NCBI GenBank assembly: GCA_047495785.1
Contig: JBLDXI010000013.1
Span: 1,488,001 to 1,552,000 of the forward strand
Length of the DNA stretch: 64,000 nt
DNA from: Lepidodermella squamata
Lineage: Eukaryota; Gastrotricha
Direction: 5' to 3'
Part shown: in pieces, positions 22,331 to 34,700 of the stretch
Layout: each line of letters starts with the position of its first letter
How positions within the stretch are numbered: the stretch's first letter is position 1
Notes under the pieces: model-generated
Seen by the model: only the letters and a program-made list of their open reading frames with translations
Told to the model about the DNA's origin: nothing
Databases searched by the model: none
Translations under genes and position numbers: made by a program

Positions 22331-25119
22331 TTTTCATCGCATAAATAAAATATTCCGACGAAAAATATATTTTCAGAAATTTTTGGAAAGTGAGATAACT
22401 TCAAATTTCAGCGGTCAAGTTCGCCATTTCAGACAAGCAGTTATTCGGCTAAATGACGGATTATGTGCCTGCAAGCCAACCAGACACGCTCTAGCTTATA
22501 TTCCGGAAGACATAAATTAAGCGTCGCCTAAAGTCGCTTACTTAAACTGTTTCACACTGTATATACTAGTATATACTACAGAAAACATAAACTGTCTGAA
22601 CGGTTGTGGTTGGTGTCGGACTTACAGGATGAAGATGCAGCGAAAAACACCTGATATTTCGGCCGTCTGCACCGCGCGTTAACTCACTTTTCTGCGCCAA
22701 AATCTAGCACGACACTTAATATATTGTTGTAGCGACTGCCGACAAGCAAGCCTCATTATTTGGCAGACATGCCGCCAAACGCCACAGAGTTAATAAAGAT
22801 ACCAATCTCGTGTAGATTTAGAACACCATCATTTTATTAATAAATTCTGTATTATTTCAACAATAATTTTTCTGTCAATCCTAAATTAGGATTATTTTTT
22901 CTTGCCTAATTAAATAATAATTAATCAAATTGTTTATAGATAAACAACGCGCAATCTTATACGACGATAATAGGACGACGCCTCGGATTGTCATTTTTCA
23001 CCGTAAAAAGGCCAAAGAATAATATTAGTATTTATAAACCTTGCGAGTTAAGCTTTTTCGTTTTTCAAGCTGTGTCGAGAGCGGAAATATAACGGCCTAA
23101 TTAAAATGGCTGTCACAGTTTGACTGAGCAGAATTAATTATTACCTATTAAAGGCATACGCACGTTTTGCGCACAGCGCCGTTCATGATGCAGTTTTTCT
23201 TTTTTAGCGCGTCACTTTTGCGGCTCCGGGTTCCATCGTTGCGCTCTCTTTCCGTTTCGTCATTATCTCTTGCGCGAGATGGCGATAACGGTAAAAACGC
23301 AACTTCGCAGCGGGCAACAATAGGCGCATCGGCTTTTGTTCTATAATTTTTAATTGTTCGAGAAAAGTTTTGTCTGTCAAATTTTAATGTTTGCCAATTA
23401 ATTACTGCACGCAGCAAATCTCCGTCGCTCCGTCGCTTGAACTTTTACCACTCTAATAACGTTTCAATCTAATAATTTTTTCTCCAATTTTTTAGGAAGA
23501 GAATTTTGAATTTTCGCTACGTATAATTTTAACAAACAGTTCCACTGGGCTATTACACCTTCGTAAACATAGATTTATCAAGTTTAAAAGTGTTAAAATA
23601 CGTAGAAATTACGTCAATAATTAGATGATACTAAGGTGAATCCACCTGCACTACACGCGACACTTTGATATACTATAATGTTTTTTTATAACTCATTTGT
23701 TGAGCGAAGCGCCTTATTTAACAAAACGTCCAGGGTGCGATTCATAATACCTGTTCAAAACGTGAGCACTAGAAAAATCTTTCGCGTCATATTTGCTGAT
23801 TCATCTCCATCACGTTACCTCTAATTTCTAATTCGTGAAACTACTAAAACAGTATTTTAAACCTGTTTGCCTTTAAACTGTTCGTTTACTGACGTCACTC
23901 GGGTTGTAAACTTCTGACCACATGATGTTATCCCACGCGTTTTTTAGTCATCTCCGTTTCATTGTTACACAGATATAAGGGCAAGAGGTTCTGCGTTTTG
24001 CCGCATTCTTCTTCGTTTCATTTCGTGAATTCTTTTTAGGATTTAACCGCGGAATATAATTCCCACTTGTTCTGCAGTGTGAGATGGATGAGCGGTTTTT
24101 GTTTCTGGCGGGCGAGCGCTAAAATGCGCGCACTTCAAATACCGCGGTTCCATCACGTCCCGGTGCCACCAGCGTCAAGTATTATATGCGCGCGGCAATT
24201 TTTCTTAGTCAAATGACATGCTTTTTTAATTATTCTTCCGTGATGAATAACGCCAAAAAATCGAGGTATTTTTTTAATGCGCTCATTATAACGCGCTTCG
24301 TCATAAGAATTGTAGTTCTAATGCGCGTCTAGACTCGAGCAAGTTTTTTCTCAAGTTTCAAGTAAATTCTTTTGTTCGAGTTATATGCCTCGAGCTGGCT
24401 TCCCTGTTGGGCAGTACAAACGCCGGTTCGTGAGGCGGATAACAGTTTAAAAAGATACTACACATCGTCATCATAATACGGCTTTAATGCGCTCATGCTA
24501 CAAGCGAATAGCAAGTTAAACATCATCTAAATATCATAAGCATTCGTTGTAGTGATCTCGTGCAATTAGGCAGTTATAACGTAGGCGAAGGCGGCAGCGC
24601 TAGTTCTTATAAGGTGCCAGCTTAGGGCGACTGGGGTCATTGTACACGAGCGCTAACTCACCCTTAAAAAACTGCGGCTACATATATATCTCGATGAATA
24701 ATATTAATATCATCAACTGTGTCAATTTCATTTTGCTATATATGCGTTCAAAATGGCGCCCTCTTTGAATCATATCATCCGTAGTTGTTTCGTTTTATGA
24801 TACCACACGTCAATGCCGCAATGATGTGAAAATTGTGCAAAACATTAGCGGCGCGTGCGACATCCTGCGCCTAAATATACTTGTAGTTGAATCACCGCAC
24901 CACCTTAATAAATTTAACCGCGATTGAAAAACATGCCATGGCTCCCGCCCTCGCTTGTAAACATCATCAAAGAGCCACTTTACTAGAGTTACCGATAATA
25001 ATTTATTACCTTTGAATTGTGGGAAAAAAACCTCACCGCAAATATACTTACTCTTGAATATTATTCTTATCAAATTCATAGATTTTTATTGAAATAAACT
25101 TGAATACTCTTTCTTAAAA
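22331..25119. other. Long AT-rich intergenic region
   Basis: Nearly 2.8 kb without a supported gene on either strand. The short minus-strand frames at 23148-23417 and 24810-25079 lack recognisable domains. An 18-bp perfect palindrome GTATATACTAGTATATAC lies near 22559-22576. The promoter of the gene at 25120 should be at the right end. Confidence 0.45.
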
Positions 25120-26330
25120 ATGCGCTTCGATGCAAGATATTCGTCGCTGATACTATTTTCCGTGTTATCTCTCACGGTTGCAAGCGGCTTGGAGAATCTG
25201 CTGTTTGCGGAAGAATATCCGGGCGGAAGTGATGGCTTTAATGGCGAGGATGATGACTATGAAATTCCAACAACCACGATTAAGCCGTCTCGGAAAAGGC
25301 CTGGCTACAACAACTTCGGGAAACCCTCGACAATGCCGCCAGCCGCTTGTTCAGCCGGCGGTCCACTGCTTAAAGAGGACCGTTACACCATGCTAGGATC
25401 CGCCTTAATGGTTTTCCCATCGCTGGAAATCACCTGTGAAGGCGAGATTTCTCAATGGGATTTCTTGCCGCTTCGGACGAATACAAGCCAGTTGTACTTG
25501 GCCGTATGGCACCACACTAATCCGGCTAAGGTTTTCGAATTCGGCCTCCGCGGGATGAACAACCCGAATATAACCGCAACTCCCGGCCGCTGGAACACAT
25601 GGGTAGTACCTGCTGACAAGCGTATTCACGTCCAGAAGGGCGATGTCATCGGTTATTTCTACGTCAATTGGGTTGTTAACGTGACCGAGTTGATCCTACC
25701 GCTGGCTGTTGCGCAGAACGAGTTCGACAAGGCCTTTTTCAAACAAGTCAACGCCGGTGTTTTCGCATCGATGATGGGCCTTCCCGAGGTTGTTCAACGC
25801 CATAACAGCATCATTGATTTCGCAGTTCTTGGTGCTTTTCTGCCACACTATGCCATCCCCCCAATTCGAGCTACTGTCATCCCGAAAACAGTTTATACGA
25901 CCACGACAGATCGTGAGTTAAATTTAAAATTTAAATTAAAAAAATTAATTTAATTTATTTTCCAGCTTACCAAGCTTTGGCGAGGATTACCCAGCGCGAT
26001 AGTGTGATGAGGACGCAGCCGACGATGAACCCAGACCTCGTCAACCCAGTCAAGCGATGCCGCCATCTACCGACACCATTCGACGAGGTCCACCGCCCTG
26101 CCAACTGCGTACCGGAGCGATTTTTGCGATTCTTCTACTCGCAGACGCTGAAAACATGCGTGTTCTTCTACTTCTCGACATGCACGGACATCCCCGGCAA
26201 GTTGCCGTACCCGATTCGGACGGGCAATAACTTTGACTCGGCGTCGCAGTGCCTCATGGTTTGTGCGCCTCTCGTGGATAAAACCGTCGAACCTGTGCTA
26301 CCGCCTACCGACTACGCGCTCGAGGAATAG
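25120..26330 (+). CDS. Secreted protein with a beta-rich domain and a Kunitz-like C-terminus (paralogue 1)
   Basis: Two exons (25120-25912, 25966-26330) give ~385 residues. A signal peptide ends near residue 22, then comes a short acidic linker. A conserved block of ~190 residues contains ITCEGEISQWDFLP, LYLAVWHH and KGDVIGYFYVNW; I cannot name this domain. The last ~85 residues carry six cysteines with FFYSQTLKTCVFFY and GNNFDSASQC. That matches the aromatic core, third cysteine and NxFxSxxxC signature of Kunitz/BPTI domains, but with a longer loop between cysteines 4 and 5. The 53-nt intron separates the two domains. The next gene has the same layout, so they are tandem duplicates. Inhibitor activity is not shown. 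Confidence 0.75.
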
Positions 26331-27318
26331 CACCCGCCTTGCTGATATATAAATATACGTCCCCAATAGAGTTTTCATGTTAGAAGACTTATCTGAGTCG
26401 CATCAAATGTAATCAAATGTTATCTATGCATTTATAGTTTTGTTATTCATGACACTACTAATTTAAAAATTCAATCATTTTATTTGCGTGTTTTTTTCGA
26501 ACAAGAAAAGTCGAGAAGCTTATATATAAGTGCGGCGTTTTGAAAATGTGTTTAGGGAAAAATACTCGATATGGAATGGTTGGCTCTCCTGTGAATATTT
26601 GTAACTTTTGCGGCCATGATGCAACAGCTAAGATCGAGTTATTCTACTGATGATTTTTCCTCCATGGCGAACGGTTTTAACTGTGTTTTTTGTGTTACTT
26701 TTGTGCCATTGTACATATATATTCCTCCTGTTCATGATATTTCTGCCAACGTGTCTTGTTACGAAAAAAATTGCTATTGTTTTACCATTATGTGAATTCG
26801 TCGCTGATTAATGACGAACGGAGCGTTGATGCGTGGTTTTGTATGAAAACGGAAAATAAAAATTGCTGAACTTCTACAACTTAACGAGTTCTTATGTACA
26901 AAAATGACCAAGTCCAAGGTGCGAGAATCCTTGCCAAAAAAAATTATCTAGATCCAAGGCCAATGTAAAACGTGAAAGCAAAAATCCTGATGTATTTGGG
27001 AGTTCTCCATACAATTGTAGAGTGTATAGGTATGTCACACGGCATTAACTCGGCGGCAAACAATAGCTCTTCTCACTAAGTAAAATCGTGCACTGTATAA
27101 AAACCGCAAGTTTACGCTATTTCTTCAAAAAACAACAGGATGTTAGCTGGTCATCCTGCTTAAACAACGGTTTATACTAATTACCGCGAGACTCACAATT
27201 AGCCGCTTCTCGGTATATGCTAAAAAAATCTAACGCCATTAGCTTTTAAGAGCGTTTTAGTAGTCACCTTTATCCTTTATCTCTCATCTTTATAGTTTGA
27301 CAATCCAAAGGCATAAAA
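26331..27318. other. Intergenic between the two Kunitz-like paralogues
   Basis: About 1 kb with no supported gene. It holds the 3' UTR of paralogue 1 and the promoter of paralogue 2. Confidence 0.4.
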
Positions 27319-28498
27319 ATGGCCGTAATTTACGTAATTTTCTTCCTATCAATCGGCCAATTTGCAGTTGCAAACGGACGCGATACTGTCTACGACATGC
27401 TGGTACCTATTCTTGGCCGGCAAACCACGACTCGAAGTTCAAGTCCGGCAGTTAAAGTTTGCCGAGGAGGGGCGCATTTTGTATCTCCGACAAGGTACTC
27501 CAGGCTCAATTTTCCTAATTTGGTACTTTTCCCCGGCCTGCAAGCCAGCTGTTCCGGTTTCATCTTCGAATGGCTTTTCGTTCCTGGAAATTGGAACTTA
27601 AGCACCGTTTATTTGGCCGTATTTCGCAAGCGGCCAGATTTGTTCCTAGGCTACCAAATAGTCGGAGCTAATGTTATACCAGCCGATTATCTAGCAGTTG
27701 TTGACGAGTGGAATCAATGGATGGTACCTGAGGAGATGAGAATCTACGTTGAACCAGGCGATTTTCTCGGCTATTTCTACGAAAAACCGCCGAATTCGCT
27801 ATTAACAGGCGGGTACCGGCGGTTTAGGTCGCCTTTAAATCTGGCAACGCCAATAGAGGAGGAGAAACGAGACGCTGATTACCTAATGTTAACCGCTGAT
27901 TTCACAATCGAAGAATTTATGGAACTTATCGCAAAGCCCGGTCGTTATATCAGCTTCAACAGGGAAATCAGACCACCGCAAGTTTATGCCATGCCGCCGA
28001 TTCGATTTTCAATTTTAAGCACAGTCGATCCTCCTACTCGTCGGACTTACCCATTGCCAGAGTTTACTTTGCCAACTTCAGTGCAAAGGTCTACGACGCG
28101 ACCTGGTTAGTTAAACATGCACCGAAACAACGCTGTTATGATAATTATTTTTCGCAGGTTCTAGAACCAGCCCGAGACCCGCGCCGATGAATTCAAGCCT
28201 AGCTGAGCAACAAGATTTACAGGATCCTTTAAATCGATGCATGCGAGACCAGTTGTTGAACAGCTCTTATACAGAGCCTGGCTGTCTCGATGACAAAGTG
28301 TTGCGATATTATTTTTCGAGGCAAATGAAAACATGTGTATTCTATTACTTGACCGTATGCGTTGCGATTCCCGGTAAGATTTCTCGGCCGATTGTTACCG
28401 GCAACAGTTTCGACACTCCGCAGCAATGCGAAGAAATATGCCGCGACTTGATCAATCCTAGACTCAAGCCTATTACACCTCCTCCTCTTGATTTTTAA
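27319..28498 (+). CDS. Secreted protein with a beta-rich domain and a Kunitz-like C-terminus (paralogue 2)
   Basis: Two exons (27319-28105, 28158-28498) give ~375 residues. It has a signal peptide (hydrophobic residues 3-18) and a domain with CSGFIFEWLFVPG, VYLAVFRKR, WNQWMVPEEMRIYVEPGD and FLGYFYEKP that aligns with paralogue 1. A six-cysteine end has YYFSRQMKTCVFYY and GNSFDTPQQCEEIC. The intron is at the equivalent place and phase. It lacks the acidic linker of paralogue 1. AATAAA lies at 28521-28526. The function is unknown; a secreted inhibitor or matrix protein is possible. Confidence 0.75.
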
Positions 28499-28520
28499 TA
28501 CGCATTTTTGAAGATAAAGC

Positions 28521-28526
28521 AATAAA
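28521..28526 (+). promoter_or_regulatory. Poly(A) signal of Kunitz-like paralogue 2
   Basis: AATAAA 23 nt after the stop codon. The gene on the opposite strand ends at 28793, with its own AATAAA on the minus strand at 28736-28741, so the two genes converge here. Confidence 0.6.
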
Positions 28527-28792
28527 ACAAACGGTCGTCAGATGACCTTATAGGTGTAATTGCTCTATAATCTTACAACGGCATCTAGGCTAATAATATT
28601 TATAACGCACACGCGTGACCTAGTGCCCCAACATGGCCAGCAAGCAATTTCGTTGATGAATTTAGGAAATCATCACGATAAAGATCTGTAATTTTTGAAA
28701 ATCTCGAAAAATGATTGCTCAACTAAGAGCTAATTTTTATTAAAATCATTGCTGATGAAATATAAAAAATATTCACACAATTTCAACGTTAT

Positions 28793-31700
28793 TCACACAT
28801 CCCTGCAGGATGGCTTATCAAATAAGCAAGGAGTAGTGTCTGCGCCCAGTTGTCGCAACTGACGAACAACGCTGAAACGTTTACCAAGGGACGCGTATTG
28901 TATTGGTGTAGGCCCGTTCCTGTCATCTCGCGCATCCACTATTGCTTTTAAAGCGGCACCATTATCGCCGGAGCGATTTTCTAGTTGTTTAAGCAGCGCC
29001 GTTGCAGCGTCTCTGCCATCAGGACGCCCAGAGATAACTACGTCCGGCCGATAGCCACTCACCGCAATAATCAGAGGCGTGAGGCCATACGAGTATCGGT
29101 CGTTCATCAGGCGGAGAATGACTCGCCAAGGTTGACCTTCAAGCAACGCTGTCACAGTGTCGCCGTCATCGCGGGCGGCAGCCAACATGAGGGCAGTCAT
29201 GTTGTTGCGACGGTCTCGCAATTGCAAGTTAACGCCACCCTCTCGCAGCATGCGAACTACGCTGGTTTGGCTATTGTTAACTGCCAGCATTAGCGCAGAC
29301 ATGCCGTCTTTATCGACTAGGTCCGGCTGTTCCAACTCATCGCGTAGGGTTCGAGCTATTTCCAGGTAACCGGCCTTGGCAGCTATCATAAGAGCCGTAG
29401 TACCGTTCTCATCACGCTGGTTGATGCCAGGATTCTTACTATTGAGAACGACCTGAAATAATCACAAAAAACGATTTATATGATAATACCAGTTTATAGG
29501 GTAAATTATTTCTTGTCAGAAATCCTTGGATCTAGCTATCCACAATTTGCGCAACCATTTGGAATTTCGGAATTTTTTTTATGAATTCAAACTCATTTTT
29601 TAAATTAAGGCCACTAAGGGAATCTTCCATCTTTTATCCACGATTTTACCGAAATAAATAAAAAATTTACCGGAGAAAGCCTAAAAACTCCGATGGTAAC
29701 TGGTTCGATTTTTACGCGGTTGGATCAAATTTCTTCCGATTTTTTTTCAATCCCATTCACAAGAAACGTATTTTTTTTACTATTCTTATGGCATTTTACA
29801 GATTTTTGCCATGAGATATGACTTCTCCTGTCATTTTAGAGGTTCTGACCCCTTTTTCGTGTATTTCCTTTGCTTGCGTTACTTATAGGACACGTCCACG
29901 GAACCTAAATTATAGCCGGAGTGATTTGGGAAAATTTAGGCAAAATCAAGCGCATCAACATCAGATTGCCATTATTAACCTATGTGGAATAAAATCAATT
30001 TTAGCTTCTCCTTAGTCACCCAACCAGAGTGCTCGAGTGGTTTAAGAGGTCAGACTTAAGATCTGATGGGAGTAATCCCGCGTGGGTTCGAACCCCACCT
30101 CTGGTAACACATTTTTTTCTAAAATTGAGTTTAAAGTTATTTCTTTTAACCTGAAGGGCTGATAAGCTATCAATTTCAGCTGCCGCCATCAGCGGGGTAC
30201 GGCCTGCATTCGTTTTCGCGCTTGGATTGGCACCCAATGCCAGCAAGGCCGAAGCCGTCTGAGTTTGCCCGGCTCGAATTGCGAGATAAAAGGCCGTCCG
30301 GCCAGCAGCATCGCGATCTTCGACTATTGCACCATTATTGCTCGTTAAATTCAACACTAGGGAAGTTGCGCCGTTTAATGCCGCAATCATGAGAGCGGTC
30401 GAATTGTCCTCTGATCGCGCATCAACAGCGGCTCCTTTGCCAATCAGCAAATCGCATACCGCCGCGTTATCTCTTGAAGCCGCCGAGAAAAGCGGCGTCT
30501 CGCCTCTAAAATCCCTGGCATTAACATCAGCACCAGCTGTAATTAACACCAGAGTTTTTTCACTCGAATTCGACGCATGAAACAGAGCTGAGCGTCCCTT
30601 CGAATCGCGAGCGTCCAACGACGGGGAGTGATTAAGAAGCAGTCGTAAGACATTCGCACTGTTACTTGACCTAGATGCCCACATTAACGGGGTCATGCCG
30701 TTCTCATCAAATGTATCAACATCAGCCCCGGCTTCTAACAATTTCGCAGCCGATATATCTGCATTACTCGCAGAACTATTAGCGACACGCATCAGTGCAC
30801 TGATATTCCGGCTATCGACAGCATTAACGTCCGCACCGGCTTTGATAAGCTGATCGACTAGGTCTGGAGAATTTGAGTCTGCCGCCCTAATTATCGGCGA
30901 TTCTTCTTTCCGATTTTTCGAATTAACGTCGACGCCGTTGCTAAGCAACACCTTGACAACGCTTTTCGAGACCGAGGCATTTCTCAGGGCGACCAAGAGG
31001 GCTGTCTCGCCGCTGAAATCGGAAGCTTCAATGTCCGCGCCTGCGTCGATCAAACAGCTCGCTGTTTCAGCAAGACCGAACTTGGCCGAGTATATCAAAG
31101 GCGTCCAACCGTAACGGTCCCTCGCGTCTATAGTTGCGCCGCGATCGATAAGCAGCGTAGCGACTTGAGCTTGTTTAACGTCATTCTGACCGCGAGCGGC
31201 ATGAATCAGCGGCGTCGCACCGTCGTGATCTTCTGCGTCTATTTCGGCGCTTGAATTCAGCAGAAGAGAAACTGCATCTCGAAGCCCGAACCTCGCTGCT
31301 AGATGGAGAGGCGTTAGTTCCGTGTTTAACGTTACCTCATTGACAGAGGCGCCTTTTTCAATCAATGCCTATAAAATATCATTTCGGAAATGTTTGACGC
31401 TGGGAAAAATTTGTCTCACTTTCAATATTCCAAGTTTCGGCTTGCCGGCCGAAATGATTGACAGCACAATTCCGCGACCAGCTTTGCTACGCTTCGTTGC
31501 ATTGGCGCCGCGTTCCAGAAGCAATCGAACTACATTTTCGTGGCCAAACGCAGCGGCTAGCATCAACGGCGTCGTTCCTTCGCCATCAGGGCCGTCGACA
31601 GCGGCGCCCATATCTAGTAGCTTCCTTGTTATATTCATTTCCTCGCCATAAGTGCTCACAGCGGCGATCAAAGGCGTCGTGCCAGGGTATACTTTCGTAT

Positions 31701-34700
31701 CAGGCGAGTTGGGATTAGCCCCGTTTGAGAGAAGCAACATTGTGCAGTTGTAATGGCGATTGACGATCGCAGCTATAAGGGCATGTTGGAGCAATTTAGC
31801 CCCTTTCCTGAGAAGCTGAGCAACTATTTCATCGAAACCCCGAGCAGCCGCGTCATGTAGAGCTGAAGCGCCAAATTTACTGGCGAAATCGACAGTGGCT
31901 TTGTTCTTTTCCAGGAGATAATCAACCACTGAAGCATCCCCGAATCGAGCTGCTGCTATCAAAGCTGTAACGCCATTAACATCTTGCGCTGTGTAATCGG
32001 TTCGGCTGAAAAATCATCAGGAAAATACATGTTGAAAAGCTCAAGATATAAAAGAGGCAAATGTAGCTCTTTCAGATTTACGGATTTTGGGAATATTCGA
32101 AAATGATGACCCGCTGAGAAACGTATTTTTACCATTAAATCCCAGAATGTTTTATCTTTTATTTTTATTTCCCTAGACACGTGTTATTTCGGTAGAGAAA
32201 ATATTGGGAAGAATATTTTTATCACTTGAGGCTTGAGGTTACAAAGGCCACACCCGAGCGGTCATCTCGAGAACGGTGATAGCTAGGAAGCCGCTCTCAA
32301 AGAAAAAGTTCGCCAGCGTGATGAGATCGACCTACTACCTAGAAATGCATTCAGTTGGATCAAAGGTGATACTTCGTGCATAATCGATTTTAATGACACT
32401 ATACTATATAGTGCAGTTTGGTGACAGTCCCAAAAGCGGTCCTAGATGCCCTGGGGTTGTAGTCACCCTACAGGATTTTTTGAATATAGAATCGTAGGAA
32501 ATAGGAAGAGATGCCGTTGGGATCTAATGAGAAAGAGAATCAAATGACAGGGAAAATATGATCTAGACGTGTAGCCAGGTGAACTTCGGAGAAGCCGAAG
32601 CCTTTACTTCAGTAAAGTTAGATTTTTCCCAATTTTCCGCGTGGAAAAACGTTACGAACATCCTTGGGAAATGTAATTTTCGAATAATATGAAAAGTGGT
32701 GTTTGGGCGAATTGTTAGTATTTTCCAGTAAATCGCAAAAATGCACTGCCTTGAAGAAGAGCGACTTATCACATGAAGTGACTAAAAAACTAACCCTGCT
32801 TCGGCCAGAACCGAAATTGCGCCCCGACCGATACCGGATTCTACCGCGCGAATTAGAGGAGTGGCTCTTCGTTCTGTATCACGAGCGTTTACGTTAGCGC
32901 CACCGTCAAGCAGCCGCGCCATTATCCATATGTTGCCATTAGCAACAGCCACCATTAACGGCGTCTGTCCGAGATTATCCGGGGCGTCAACAGGGGCTGC
33001 AGCTCTTAGTAACAACCTCGCAATCGTCTGTTTGCTTTCTTCCAGCGATGGATCACGGTTAGCTGCCAACAACCATAGAGCAGAATGAGCCTGATCGTCT
33101 CGAGTCGCAACATCTATTCCAGACTGGACGAGAAATTGCACCAGGTAGTAGTCACCGGCTTCGGCGGCGTAGTGCAGAGCTGAACGCCCGTGAATATCTA
33201 CAAACTCCATATGCCGCTTCCATTGCGCATCAAACGATATTGACTTGATGAATTTTGCGACAGTTACGTTTCTTGTACTTCGGCATAGATGGATCATTGC
33301 TGACGTCCTATCTTCATCAACCAGCTGCTCATCAGCGGACAAGTCGTATAACAGTTTAATAATTTCAGTATTGTTCGCATCTATCGCCCAGCGCAAAGGC
33401 GTTTGTTGCCGCCAGCATTTGATATTAGGCCCTACATAGGCTTGAAGCATAATTTTCAAGCACGATGCACAGTTTGAGGCAATAGCCAATGACATGGCGC
33501 GGCCTTTACACTGATCAGTGGCGTCGAACGCTCCCGATAGTGTATTAACTAGTCGCAAATTTCCAGCGAGAGCGGCTAGCTCCAACGGTTGCAGTGATGA
33601 GTCATTCCAGCCCAGGGTAACATTGGCACCAGCATCAAGTAAAAATCTAGCTACGTCCTGTCGTGAAGTAGTGTTATCACAGCTGAATAACGCCACTACT
33701 TGCAGGCAAGTTGCACCATCGACCACCGATGCGTTGTTCTTACAAACTCCCTCATTAGTGTAAGGGCGGTCGTCGCGCCAATTAGGGTCGTACATCTCCG
33801 AGGAGGCCTTGATTTTTTCAATCATTATCCTGACTTTAGTAATGTTCGAGACTTTGCAAGCGTCCAACAATTCGTGGTATAAATCGAGTTGGGTGCAGCG
33901 ACCTGGCTCCGTCCAAGATCCGTTGTTTTTCTCGATGCAGGTGATATTACTAGGATAGAGCGGGTGGAGGTTGAAGCCGGGATCACACTGCAAAGTTCGG
34001 ACTTTGGAGCCTGGGGCAAAATAGCCGTGGCTAACTCGAGGAACGGGCCCGCATTCGAATTCAGGTTTAGCCGTAGTCGTTGTTGAAGTAGTCGGTGGGG
34101 CTTTTGTGGTCACCTTGGTTCGACGCGATGTAGGCAGGGTGGTTGTTACCTCGCTTGAATAACGAGCTATCGTTTGGTTAATCCACCTCATTGCCGAGCA
34201 AACTCTAGCGTAGACGCCTGGCTGGTTGCCATAACCGCACGCTGTGCCGTAGGATACAACCCCGACGACGTGGCTTCGATTGCCAGCTCGGCACATCAAG
34301 GGCGATCCGCTGTCACCGCGGCACGTGTCCAGACCCGGCTGGGTAGAGCCGGCGCAGAGTTGAGCCGTACTCACGTTGCGGTACCCGCTCAACTGCTGGC
34401 ACAGGTCGCGTGAATACGCGGCTAATTGAACTTTTTTCAGGCCTTTCGAAATCGCCTGACCGCTAGGCGTGAATCCCCAACCGCTAGCCGTGAACTCTAG
34501 GCAACCGTCTGACTTCGGATTCGTCCGCTGCTCGTCGGTTTCAGCGTCGCAGTGGAGTAGCCCCGTTGAAGGAAGGCAAATGGGCCGAACATAATCCTCA
34601 TAGAACATTTTATATGTCAACTTGACGAGAGCCAAGTCGTATTGATAAGTTTTATCTGAACTATTGTATTGGGGGTGAATGAAGTAAGTTGATGTCGTAG

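Noticed and set aside
21348-22404. Open frames such as the repeated LAQM / TTFAPTTTAPKTAP peptides
   Set aside because: They simply translate the repeat units of the foldback element and are not genes.
23148-23417. Minus-strand frame of 89 residues
   Set aside because: No domain, no splice context, and composition like the surrounding non-coding DNA.
24810-25079. Minus-strand frame of 89 residues just upstream of the first Kunitz-like gene
   Set aside because: No recognisable features; more likely promoter or 5' flank.
30016-30150. Ankyrin frame running on into the tRNA-Leu gene
   Set aside because: A donor at 30150 (CAG|gttaaa on the minus strand) and an in-phase acceptor at 29453 place this stretch in an intron; the peptide over the tRNA is a shadow.
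32563-32772. Minus-strand frame within the trypsin-ankyrin intron as an extra exon
   Set aside because: It lacks ankyrin motifs, and exons 3 and 4 already splice in phase directly.
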